A stretch of DNA of 15,935 nt from NCBI GenBank assembly GCA_046760985.1, contig JBHIFE010000026.1, positions 1-15,935 on the forward strand. Reading direction: 5' to 3'. Below, in pieces: positions 1 through 5,689 of this stretch. A program made the position numbers and the translations under genes. Source of the DNA: JBHIFE01 sp046760985. GTDB lineage: Bacteria; Chloroflexota; Dehalococcoidia; Dehalococcoidales; RBG-16-60-22. How positions within the stretch are numbered: the stretch's first letter is position 1; each line of letters begins with the position of its first letter. The notes beneath the pieces were generated by a model. That model was not told the DNA's origin, searched no databases, and saw only the letters and a list, made by a program, of their open reading frames with translations.

Positions 1-43
1 CAAGGTAGCCGTAGCGGAAGCTGCGGCTGGATCACCTCCTTTC
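1..43 (+). rRNA. rrs: 16S ribosomal RNA, 3' end (partial)
   Basis: The first ~43 bases are the 3' end of 16S rRNA. They hold helix 45 with its GGAA tetraloop (GCGGAAGC, bases 14-21), the site dimethylated by KsgA in bacteria, followed by GGATCACCTCCTTT with the anti-Shine-Dalgarno CCTCC at 35-39. The gene enters from the left edge, so nearly all of it is outside the window. The exact mature 3' end (about 42-44) is inferred by analogy. No 23S or 5S rRNA follows, which is unusual for bacteria but is known in Dehalococcoides-type Chloroflexota, where the 16S gene is unlinked. Confidence 0.95.
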
Positions 44-79
44 TAGGGAGAGATTAGGTGTAAACCTATAGTCTCCTAG
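43..79 (+). other. Hairpin just 3' of 16S rRNA
   Basis: A strong stem-loop begins right at the mature 16S end. CTAGGGAGA (43-51) pairs with TCTCCTAG (72-79) with one bulged G, and an inner stem TAGGT/ACCTA (55-59/64-68) has a GTAA loop. No T-run follows, so a 3'-processing or transcript-protecting element seems more likely than an intrinsic terminator. A second, looser stem-loop (TCAGTTGT 125-132 with ACAACTGA 169-176) follows. Pairing with the 5' flank of 16S cannot be tested because that flank is outside the window. Confidence 0.5.
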
Positions 80-190
80 GTCGGTCTCCGATTAATTGGA
101 GTAGATTTACCTTCCTTTCGCTATTCAGTTGTTAAGGTTTTTTGATATAAGCCTTCTTCTAAGGATTCACAACTGACAAAAAGAGCCAAA

Positions 191-450
191 TTAAGTTGTC
201 TTATGTCGCTTTTTGCTGAAGTGGCGCTTCATTTGTATTGAGCATACTTTGAGCTCAGGGATTTTAGCTATAGGGTCCAGTGCATCAACAGTCAGTAGAT
301 TGACTGGTGCCTCTTTGAAGTGGAAAGTCATGAACGCCACTCCCTGTGGTGACCTATCGGTTACCCTGCCCTTGGCAATGATTGTCCCCCGCCGAGAAAC
401 CAGCTACCTTTTCCTTGACTCTTAGTGCATCTTGATGGATAATAAGGCAA
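191..450 (-). pseudogene. Formate dehydrogenase alpha subunit, C-terminal remnant
   Basis: Read on the minus strand, the open stretch from 403 to a TAA at 191-193 encodes the end of a molybdopterin-dinucleotide-binding domain. It shows LVSRRGTIIAKGRVTD, then GVAFMTFHFKEAPVNLLT, then ALDPIAKIPELKVCSI, which is the classic C-terminus of formate dehydrogenase alpha subunits (SRRG, F-H-F-x-E-A-x-x-N-LT, LDP-AKIPE-K-C). An in-frame TAG at 404-406 interrupts it. The match resumes in another frame upstream as QDALRVKEKV, resembling the usual P-x-D-A-x-x-L-x-V-x-x-G-x-K-V, so there is at least one frameshift and some loss. Nothing recognisable lies beyond about 450. Only ~85 of some 700-1000 residues survive, so it is a dead gene fragment. 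The left end (stop) is firm; the right end is approximate. Confidence 0.8.
415..443 (+). promoter_or_regulatory. Sigma70-like promoter of the GAF gene
   Basis: TTGACT (415-420), a 17-nt spacer and GATAAT (438-443) make a good housekeeping promoter 34 nt before the GAF start codon. It lies on the opposite strand within the formate dehydrogenase remnant. Confidence 0.6.
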
Positions 451-476
451 GGAACCGATGATAGGAGGTCCTATTA

Positions 477-1088
477 ATGGAAAAAAGGGAGCAGAGATAT
501 TACACCAGCCTATACAAGATAGCAGCTGTAATAAATTCAGCTCGAACTCCAGAGGCTGTGCTTAACAGTATTGTTGAGAGTGTGGCTAAGGCTTTAGAAG
601 TCAAGGGAAGTTCAATAATGCTCCTCGAACCGGATAAGAAACTCTTAATCCATAGGGCAGCTTATGGACTTAGTGAGCAGTACATTAAAAAGGGTCCGGT
701 ATCTGCGGATAAGAGTATTGCTGAAGCACTGCGAGGTCAGCCGGTTGCTGTATTGGACGCTACCACAGATGAGAGAGTTCAGTATCGAGAATCAGCCAAG
801 AAAGAAGGAATCGCATCCGTCCTCTCCGTTCCAATGAAGCGGAGAGGGGAGATAATCGGAGTAGTAAGGGTATATACTACAGAGCCATGCCAATTCACCA
901 AAGATGATATGTACTTTGTAGGTGCGGTGGCTAATCTAGGTGCCATTGCTTTGGAAAATGCCAAGCTTTACGAGACGCTCCAGAAAGAATACGAGGCGTT
1001 CAGGTTAGAAATGCTAGAATGGCGTGCCGCCTTGGGTCGTGAGTGGAGAGCTCACAAGTCTGTCATTCCGCCAGAAGAGTGGGAATGA
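477..1088 (+). CDS. GAF domain protein
   Basis: This 203-aa soluble protein is essentially a single GAF domain (about residues 12-160) followed by a charged helical tail (about 160-203, rich in Glu, Arg and Trp). Typical GAF features include an early helix with ARTPEAVLNSIVESVAKAL, the strand GSSIMLLEPDKKLLIHRAAYGLS, and SVLSVPMKRRGEIIGVVRVY before the closing helix with GAIALENAKLYE. No kinase, cyclase, HTH or receiver domain is attached, so it is probably a stand-alone ligand- or redox-sensing module that acts through a partner; its ligand is unknown. The ATG is preceded by AGGAGG with 8-nt spacing, which fixes the start. It appears to be a single-gene unit with its own promoter and a hairpin behind it. 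Confidence 0.88.
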   Translation: MEKREQRYYTSLYKIAAVINSARTPEAVLNSIVESVAKALEVKGSSIMLLEPDKKLLIHRAAYGLSEQYIKKGPVSADKSIAEALRGQPVAVLDATTDERVQYRESAKKEGIASVLSVPMKRRGEIIGVVRVYTTEPCQFTKDDMYFVGAVANLGAIALENAKLYETLQKEYEAFRLEMLEWRAALGREWRAHKSVIPPEEWE

Positions 1089-1095
1089 TTAATCT

Positions 1096-1114
1096 AACTA
1101 GAGCCACTCTAGTT
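1096..1114 (+). terminator. Hairpin after the GAF gene
   Basis: AACTAGAG (1096-1103) pairs perfectly with CTCTAGTT (1107-1114) around a CCA triloop, 8 nt after the GAF stop. It is followed only by TT and then CCCC, so a weak terminator or an mRNA 3'-end stabiliser. Confidence 0.45.
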
Positions 1115-1139
1115 TCCCCGATGCCATTTGGTTTAAAAC

Positions 1140-1168
1140 TTGACTTTGCGTCATCTTTAACATAGAAT
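1140..1168 (+). promoter_or_regulatory. Promoter of tRNA-Ile
   Basis: TTGACT (1140-1145), a 17-nt spacer and TAGAAT (1163-1168) lie 14 nt before the mature tRNA 5' end, so the tRNA probably has its own short transcript rather than relying on 16S read-through. Confidence 0.6.
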
Positions 1169-1182
1169 CGGATACGATTTTT

Positions 1183-1259
1183 GGGCGATTAGCTCAGTTG
1201 GTTAGAGCGCGGTCCTGATAAGACCGAGGTCTCTGGTTCGAGCCCAGAATCGCCCACCA
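1183..1259 (+). tRNA. tRNA-Ile (anticodon GAT)
   Basis: A full cloverleaf can be folded by eye. The acceptor stem is GGGCGAT/ATCGCCC (1183-1189/1249-1255), the D stem GCTC/GAGC, the anticodon stem CGGTC/GACCG around loop CTGATAA with anticodon GAT at 1217-1219, and the T arm TCTGG-TTCGAGC-CCAGA. The discriminator is A1256 and the CCA end is encoded at 1257-1259. In many bacteria tRNA-Ile(GAU) sits in the 16S-23S spacer. Here it is ~1.1 kb downstream of 16S on the same strand, with a gene between and no 23S. Confidence 0.97.
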
Positions 1260-1307
1260 TAAATATAAAACCTTTTGCTTCAAAGATTACTCTTAGCCAA
1301 ATTAACT

Positions 1308-1362
1308 GCCACAAAGCTAGAGCTGCTCTTATCTTGGAGCAGCTCTAGTTCTTGACTGTGGC
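1308..1362. terminator. Strong hairpin between tRNA-Ile and the transporter genes
   Basis: CTAGAGCTGCTC (1317-1328) and GAGCAGCTCTAG (1337-1348) form a perfect 12-bp stem with an 8-nt loop. An outer stem GCCACA/TGTGGC (1308-1313/1357-1362) may enclose it. It lies between the convergent tRNA-Ile (+) and the small transporter gene (-), so it probably ends transcripts from both sides. The T-run is poor on both strands (TTCTT on plus, CTTTG on minus), which lowers confidence in purely intrinsic termination. Confidence 0.6.
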
Positions 1363-1416
1363 TATTAGTTTCTCCTCGTTCTCTTATAGCGCAAAGTAAA
1401 GAAAGTGGGTGCTATT

Positions 1417-1524
1417 CTAGTCTTCCCACTCACCACCTTTGCCAAGACGAGAGAAGCAAAAGCCTAACCCACAAATGAACACTAGCCACACAATGATGGT
1501 GGTGACGATGGCTGCTGTACTCAT
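1417..1524 (-). CDS. MetS-like small subunit of NSS transporter
   Basis: A 35-residue membrane peptide begins at ATG 1522-1524 and ends with TAG at 1417-1419. The N-terminus is MSTAAIVTTIIVWL, with one transmembrane helix (about residues 5-24), then a short basic and acidic tail ending EWED. Size, start and position match the small partner (MetS type, 'methionine and alanine importer small subunit') that follows many bacterial NSS transporters; in Corynebacterium the MetPS pair imports methionine. It starts 3 nt after the permease stop, and its Shine-Dalgarno GGAGGTGA lies inside the last codons of the permease, suggesting translational coupling. Family assignment is by pattern and context. 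Confidence 0.8.
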   Translation of the reverse strand: MSTAAIVTTIIVWLVFICGLGFCFSRLGKGGEWED

Positions 1525-1527
1525 TTT

Positions 1528-3045
1528 TCACTCACCTCCTGCCGATGTCCTAGTTTTGACTGCATTAAGCACAAAGCTGAGTATCAGGGTAGCACCAAGT
1601 ATAATCCATATAATATGTGAGCCACTTAGTAGTCCTACCTGATACCCTTCATAAGGTGCCGGTATATCCTTGGTAAAGCCACCAACGATAACCACGAAAA
1701 TCAGACCCGCTGGTACGATAATTTTTATCAGCCAATCCCACCAGGCACCGACTCTTATATCTGAAGTCTCATTCAAGTGTTCCCTGAGCTTTCCCGTGCC
1801 AAATACCCAGCCGATGACAAGACAAGCCAGCGCACCGGTTATGAGCAAGCCATAGAAGCTAACCGCCCTATCCATCATATCTAGCCAGTAAAGACCACCG
1901 CTTGTGGTGTATAGGATTCCGACTATAAAGGAGATAATGCAGACAACTAGGGTAGTCTTTACCCTGCCTGAGCCAAATTTATCCATTATTGGCGAGATTA
2001 CCCCTCCATAGGCAAGGAAGTAGGCGGAAGTCGTACCCAGGAATAATAAACAGAGGAAAAAGAGCACACCAATAATGGCATTTCCTCCCGGCATCATGGA
2101 TATTGCCGATGGATAAGTGATGAAAGCTAAGCCTAAACTTCTGACGGCAACCTCCCCAACCGGAATGTTCAGGGCTTGCATAATGAAACCAACGATGCTG
2201 AATACGGCAAAACCGGCAAAGAAACTGGTGGCACAATTGGAAAATGAGGTGATAAAGGCACTATTGGTGACATCAGCTCTTCTGGCGATAAAACTGCCGT
2301 AGGCGAACATTCCCGCCATGCCGAGGGAAAGGGTAAAGGCAATCTGGCTAAAGGCAGCAAACCATACCTCCATATTGCCTAAGGTGGCAAAGTCTGGCGC
2401 AAGGTAGTAGTTAAGTCCATCAACCGCCCCGGGCAGAGTCAGCCCCCTGATAAGCAGGACAACCAGCAATACCCAGAAAGCACATACCATCCATATAGAA
2501 ACTCTGCCGATTACTCTGGCGCCTCTAAACATTATGAAGAATAAGATTACCCAAATAACTGCCAATAGTCCTAAGATAGACCATACCGGGGCACCTAGCA
2601 CATTGGGTCCGTCGGAAAGTTTCAACACTTCTCCAAAGAAGTATGACCCTGCTCCCTCAGCTCCAGCCTGCCCCAGACCCCAGGCTACGGTAGCCGAACT
2701 AATCGCATAATGTAGAGACCAAGCAATTACCACCGTATAATAGGTGTTTATCAAGAAGGCGACCCAAACCGGCCACCAGCCCAGCCATTCCCATCCTTTG
2801 CCTATACCTTCAAAAATACCGGGGGCGCTTCTCTGGAAGTAACGACCCATGCCGAATTCCATCATCATCCAGGGAATGCCGAGCACAATAAGACCAATAA
2901 TCCACGGAATCAGGAAAGCTCCGCCGCCGTATTCATAGGTCAAATAGGGAAATCGCCATACATTACCCAAACCTATTGCCGAACCTATCGCAGCAAAAAT
3001 AAAAGGAGCCCTGCCGGTCCATCTCTCTCTTACTGCTTCAGCCAA
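1528..3045 (-). CDS. Na+-dependent transporter of the SNF/NSS family
   Basis: This is a complete 505-aa membrane permease of the neurotransmitter:sodium symporter family, which imports amino acids or related solutes with Na+. The family signature in TM1 is clear (residues ~14-45: AAIGSAIGLGNVWRFPYL, then YGGGAFLIPW), where the unwound helix binds substrate and Na+. About 11-12 hydrophobic helices follow. The substrate cannot be read from sequence; the small MetS-like gene behind it hints at methionine/alanine, but tyrosine- and tryptophan-type NSS proteins are alternatives. The start is TTG at 3043-3045, chosen because AGGAGG (3055-3060) stands 9 nt upstream and no ATG or GTG fits better. Confidence 0.93.
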   Translation of the reverse strand: MAEAVRERWTGRAPFIFAAIGSAIGLGNVWRFPYLTYEYGGGAFLIPWIIGLIVLGIPWMMMEFGMGRYFQRSAPGIFEGIGKGWEWLGWWPVWVAFLINTYYTVVIAWSLHYAISSATVAWGLGQAGAEGAGSYFFGEVLKLSDGPNVLGAPVWSILGLLAVIWVILFFIMFRGARVIGRVSIWMVCAFWVLLVVLLIRGLTLPGAVDGLNYYLAPDFATLGNMEVWFAAFSQIAFTLSLGMAGMFAYGSFIARRADVTNSAFITSFSNCATSFFAGFAVFSIVGFIMQALNIPVGEVAVRSLGLAFITYPSAISMMPGGNAIIGVLFFLCLLFLGTTSAYFLAYGGVISPIMDKFGSGRVKTTLVVCIISFIVGILYTTSGGLYWLDMMDRAVSFYGLLITGALACLVIGWVFGTGKLREHLNETSDIRVGAWWDWLIKIIVPAGLIFVVIVGGFTKDIPAPYEGYQVGLLSGSHIIWIILGATLILSFVLNAVKTRTSAGGE

Positions 3046-3169
3046 TTATTTAAACCTCCTTTCCGGAAAACTTACCATCTGGAGAAATACCTTGTTATTA
3101 CTGAATAGGCGCCTCCTTTCCCACAAAGAATCGTGATAGCAGAGTTATTAGAGCCTCTGTTAGCTTGGA

Positions 3170-3198
3170 ATTTTATACCTCAAAATACAACATGTCAA
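3170..3198 (-). promoter_or_regulatory. Promoter of the NSS transporter operon
   Basis: On the minus strand a consensus TTGACA (3193-3198), a 17-nt spacer and TAAAAT (3170-3175) form a strong sigma70-like promoter. Transcription would start near 3163, leaving a leader of ~115 nt before the TTG start. The leader can form a CAGAG/CTCTG hairpin and contains an extra AAAGGAGG (3112-3119) with no good start codon behind it. I do not recognise it as a known riboswitch. Confidence 0.65.
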
Positions 3199-3265
3199 TA
3201 GGTATGAGGCAATATAGTCAATTATTTAAAATAAGAGAAGGTAAGAAATTAAGCTGATGGGGCTC

Positions 3266-3300
3266 AATTGTACACAACTGCTAAGGTAGATGGTACAATT
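3266..3300 (+). promoter_or_regulatory. Candidate csaA promoter within an inverted repeat
   Basis: TACACA (3271-3276), a 17-nt spacer and TACAAT (3294-3299) are a plausible promoter ~55 nt before the CsaA start. The same segment is bounded by a perfect 8-bp inverted repeat, AATTGTAC (3266-3273) and GTACAATT (3293-3300), covering both hexamers. It may be an operator or simply two similar promoter hexamers facing each other. Confidence 0.4.
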
Positions 3301-3353
3301 CAACCGGTTAGAGTTTTTGATGAATTTGAAGTCCATTTAAGGAGGACATCACT

Positions 3354-3689
3354 ATGACACAAATCACCTATGATTATTTTAAGAAAGTAGATATACGCAC
3401 CGGCAAAATTATCAAGGTGGAGGATTTTCCTAAAGCAAGAAACCCAGCTTATAAGCTTTGGATAGACTTTGGCGCTCTGGGGGTTAAGAAATCCAGTGCC
3501 CAAATTACGAAACTCTACAGTAAAGACGACTTAGTAGGTAGGCTCATTATAGCGATAACGAACTTTCCCCTTCGGCAAATTGCCGATTTTATGTCTGAAG
3601 TCCTGGTATTAGGCGTGATACTGGGCGATGATCAAGTAGCACTGGTTCAACCAGATAGGGATGTTCCACTAGGCAAGAGAATTTTATAA
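3354..3689 (+). CDS. csaA: CsaA-like tRNA-binding protein
   Basis: This 111-aa protein is a stand-alone tRNA-binding (OB-fold) domain of the CsaA family, like the C-terminal domain of some Met-tRNA synthetases and of Arc1p/EMAPII. Full family length is present. The sequence runs from F-x-K-V-D-I-R-T-G-K-I near residue 9, through A-Y-K-L-W-I-D-F-G and SSAQIT, to the closing P-D-R-D-V-P-L-G-K-R-I-L. CsaA proteins are dimers with tRNA-binding and proposed export-chaperone activity; the role in this organism is unproven. The start ATG follows AAGGAGG with suitable spacing. It appears monocistronic, and no clear terminator was found behind it. Confidence 0.92.
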   Translation: MTQITYDYFKKVDIRTGKIIKVEDFPKARNPAYKLWIDFGALGVKKSSAQITKLYSKDDLVGRLIIAITNFPLRQIADFMSEVLVLGVILGDDQVALVQPDRDVPLGKRIL

Positions 3690-3753
3690 TACCGGCTGTA
3701 AGCGACATGATAAATGAACTTGCCATTCTGTCGGCTCATTCCGTCAAGCGGTG

Positions 3754-3921
3754 CTAATCCTTTTCCAAAAGAACTGCGTGTTCTGTAATCTCAAGATTGC
3801 AACTGTTGTGTTCTTCACACCATTCTTGACATTTCTGCGCCCACTCTTTCTGCTCATAAGCAAAGCCGCAGGCTTCACAGATGTAGAATATCTTATCGTC
3901 CTTATGTAATTCCTTTACCAT
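3754..3921 (-). CDS. Small cysteine-rich protein, putative metal-binding
   Basis: A 55-aa reading (ATG at 3919-3921), or 70 aa if TTG at 3964-3966 is used, carries YICEACGFAYEQKEWAQKCQ followed by EWCEEHNSCNLEITEHAV. The core cysteines (C-x2-C, then C-x3-C and a last C before NLEITEHA) plus His suggest a small zinc- or other metal-binding fold. The C-x2-C-G-F-x-Y and CNLEIT-H segments look like an unnamed conserved family I recall from archaea and anaerobic bacteria; no function is known to me. The only good Shine-Dalgarno (AAGGAGG, 3983-3989) is 16 nt from the TTG, too far. The stop and core are secure; the start is not. Confidence 0.7.
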   Translation of the reverse strand: MVKELHKDDKIFYICEACGFAYEQKEWAQKCQEWCEEHNSCNLEITEHAVLLEKD

Positions 3922-4025
3922 CTTCTTGAGAGAGTTACACTCAAAACCGATAATAGAGAAGGACAATAGAGCAAAGGGCTTGCCTCCTTCATCATATCCC
4001 CTTGTATTGGACTATCTTGAATGGT

Positions 4026-4031
4026 ATTATA
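4026..4031 (-). promoter_or_regulatory. -10 element for the small Cys-rich gene
   Basis: A perfect TATAAT lies on the minus strand at 4026-4031, about 40 nt before the AAGGAGG of the cysteine-rich gene. A weak -35 (TTAAAT) sits 16 nt further upstream. Confidence 0.45.
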
Positions 4032-4081
4032 CACCAAATTCTTTGAGATTTAATGCTCTATCATAAAAATGAAATTGTGAA

Positions 4082-4723
4082 ATGTCAACCGAAGACAAGG
4101 CTACCGAGATTGCTAAGAGGCGGTACAACCGAATTGCGCCCCTCTACGACCTTATGGAGAGCCTTATTGAAAGGTCTCGCTATAGCAAGTGGCGAGAGCT
4201 CCTGTGGAGCAAGGTGGAAGGTCACCACATTCTGGAAGTAGGGGTTGGCACGGGTAAGAATTTTGCCTACTACCCGACTGATGCTGAAGTAACCGCCATT
4301 GACTTCAGTGAGAAGATGTTAAAGCACGCCCAAAATAGAGCCAGCCAGCAAAAGTTGAAAGTACACTTACAGCAAATGGATGTGCAGAGGCTCGAGTTTG
4401 CGGATAACACCTTCGACACAGTGATAGGCTCCTTTGTCTTCTGCTCCGTTCCAGATCCAGTTCGTGGTCTGATAGAAGTCGAGCGGGTGTGCCAGCCGGG
4501 AGGCAAAGTAGCTTTACTGGAGCATGTACTGAGTGCTAATTATATTATGGGCTGGTTAATGAATCTGGCTAATCCGCTGGTGGTACGAATTATTGGGGCT
4601 AACATCAATCGCCGAACAGTAGAGCACGTGACCAAGAGCAACCTGGTTGTAGAACAAGTTACCGACCTTGGAGTAGGAGTCTTCAAGTTGATTGAAGCCA
4701 GAAAAAAGCGCCCAGTTTTGTAG
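4082..4723 (+). CDS. Class I SAM-dependent methyltransferase (UbiE/PmtA-like)
   Basis: A complete 213-aa Rossmann-fold methyltransferase. Motif I (ILEVGVGTGKN, residues ~50-60) binds S-adenosylmethionine, followed by the acidic turn AIDFSEKML, motif II DTVIGSFVFCSVPDP and the post-motif PGGKVALLEHV. The N-terminal R-Y-N-R-I-A-P-L-Y-D-L-M-E is typical of UbiE/PmtA-like enzymes acting on lipids or quinones. The C-terminal NINRRTVEHV and F-K-L-I-E-A-R-K favour the branch often annotated as phospholipid or general type-11 methyltransferases. The substrate is not determinable here, and no menaquinone genes adjoin it. The ATG has no strong Shine-Dalgarno, so translation may be weak; no better start fits the fold. 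Confidence 0.88.
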   Translation: MSTEDKATEIAKRRYNRIAPLYDLMESLIERSRYSKWRELLWSKVEGHHILEVGVGTGKNFAYYPTDAEVTAIDFSEKMLKHAQNRASQQKLKVHLQQMDVQRLEFADNTFDTVIGSFVFCSVPDPVRGLIEVERVCQPGGKVALLEHVLSANYIMGWLMNLANPLVVRIIGANINRRTVEHVTKSNLVVEQVTDLGVGVFKLIEARKKRPVL

Positions 4724-4830
4724 AGGATGGCGGTGAGCAAACGTCTTCTCTAACATGCCACCAAAGCATGAGTTTATCTCAGGCATATCCTTGAGAACCA
4801 TCTCAAAATAGCTACGGATAGTATACAGCC

Positions 4831-4860
4831 TTGACACGAAACACGCTCCACGCCTACAAT
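4831..4860 (+). promoter_or_regulatory. Promoter of the rpe-like gene
   Basis: Consensus TTGACA (4831-4836), an 18-nt spacer and TACAAT (4855-4860) predict a start near 4867 and a leader of ~125 nt. The leader ends can pair (GTAGAACAC 4879-4887 with GTGTTTCTAC 4972-4981, one bulge), which would place a stem right before the ribosome binding site. The rest of the 268-nt gap from 4724 shows no recognisable gene. Confidence 0.6.
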
Positions 4861-4991
4861 TACTTCCAAGCAAACATGGTAGAACACACGATCGGTGCCA
4901 TAATAACTTCTACCCTGAGTGACTACTGTGTCTGCCTCTGAAGCTCAAGGATTGATGCTGCTCCGGCACGAGTGTTTCTACGGGAGGTATA

Positions 4992-5630
4992 GTGGCTAAA
5001 TTCACCCGAGTAGTGCCCGCCATCCTCACTAATGACCCCAAAGCCCTGGAGACCATGGTGCGCCAGGCAGAGACCTTCACCAACTACGTGCAGTTTGACA
5101 TTATGGACGGTCAGTTTGTGCCCTCGCACAGTATAACCTCAGGGCATTTAGCCAATCTCTCAATGAAGCTAAGCTGGGAGGTTCACCTAATGGTGCTGCA
5201 TCCTGGGGACCATTTAAAAGACTTTCGTCAGGCAGGAGCCCAGAAGGTAATCTTCCATTATGAGGCGACTCCTTCACCGCGAGAAGTCATCGCTTTATCC
5301 AGAGACCTGGGGCTGGGGGTAGGACTAGCCATTAACCCGGATACCCCTGTTTCCACCATTCTCCCCTTGGTGGACGAAGTTGACAGTGTCCTCTTTCTAA
5401 CGGTTCACCCCGGCTTCTACGGCAGTAAATTCATACCTGAAGTCATGGAAAAGGTAGCAGAATTACACAGTGTGCGACCTGACATGGAAATAGGTGTAGA
5501 TGGTGGCATAAAGGAGAGCAATATTACTCAGGTTGCCCGGGCAGGGGTTAATGTCATCTACGTGGGCAGCGCTATATTTCTACAACCAAAGCCGGGGGAC
5601 AGTTTTCGCCACCTCCAAGCCCTAACCTAG
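4992..5630 (+). CDS. Ribulose-phosphate 3-epimerase family protein
   Basis: A 212-aa TIM-barrel protein of the RPE family, which interconverts ribulose 5-phosphate and xylulose 5-phosphate. Family landmarks are VPAIL (8-12), FDIMDGQFVP (35-44), EVHLMV (63-68), GLAINPDTP (111-119), FLTVHPGFYGSKFI (135-148) and GVDGGI (168-173). The two catalytic aspartates, D36 and D170, and one metal His, H65, are kept. However, Q34 replaces the usual first metal-binding His of H-x-D, A10 replaces the Ser of PSIL, and H139 replaces the Asn of NPGFGG. It is therefore a divergent epimerase or a relative with shifted substrate use. The GTG start is preceded by GGGAGG with short (4-nt) spacing. Convergence with the tkt-rpiB-pgi operon supports a pentose phosphate role. 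Confidence 0.85.
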   Translation: MAKFTRVVPAILTNDPKALETMVRQAETFTNYVQFDIMDGQFVPSHSITSGHLANLSMKLSWEVHLMVLHPGDHLKDFRQAGAQKVIFHYEATPSPREVIALSRDLGLGVGLAINPDTPVSTILPLVDEVDSVLFLTVHPGFYGSKFIPEVMEKVAELHSVRPDMEIGVDGGIKESNITQVARAGVNVIYVGSAIFLQPKPGDSFRHLQALT

Positions 5631-5684
5631 GAGAACTAACGGCAGCGCCATTAACTATCACCTATTTCCATAGCTGCCCTTCTC
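5631..5684. terminator. Bidirectional hairpin between rpe-like gene and pgi
   Basis: Between the two convergent stops, GGCAGC (5641-5646) pairs with GCTGCC (5673-5678), and outside it GAGAA (5631-5635) pairs with TTCTC (5680-5684). The loop is long (26 nt) and there is no T-run, so it is a candidate shared 3'-end structure rather than a clear intrinsic terminator. The outer right arm nearly reaches the pgi stop at 5690. Confidence 0.4.
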
Positions 5685-5689
5685 TCCGG

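Noticed and set aside
213..425. 70-aa plus-strand open frame after 16S
   Set aside because: TTG start without a ribosome site, and it is the antisense of the formate dehydrogenase remnant, which explains its openness.
1439..1642. 67-aa plus-strand open frame near the transporter
   Set aside because: Antisense of the MetS-like gene and the permease end, with no ribosome site.
3060..3163. SAM or amino-acid riboswitch before the NSS transporter
   Set aside because: No core motif of SAM-I, glycine, lysine or T-box elements could be matched.
4556..4873. 105-aa minus-strand open frame opposite the methyltransferase end
   Set aside because: Mostly antisense to a well-supported gene and no recognisable family; the part beyond 4723 also shows nothing I know.
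4876..4941. 21-codon frame in the rpe-like leader
   Set aside because: No ribosome site and no similarity; probably chance.
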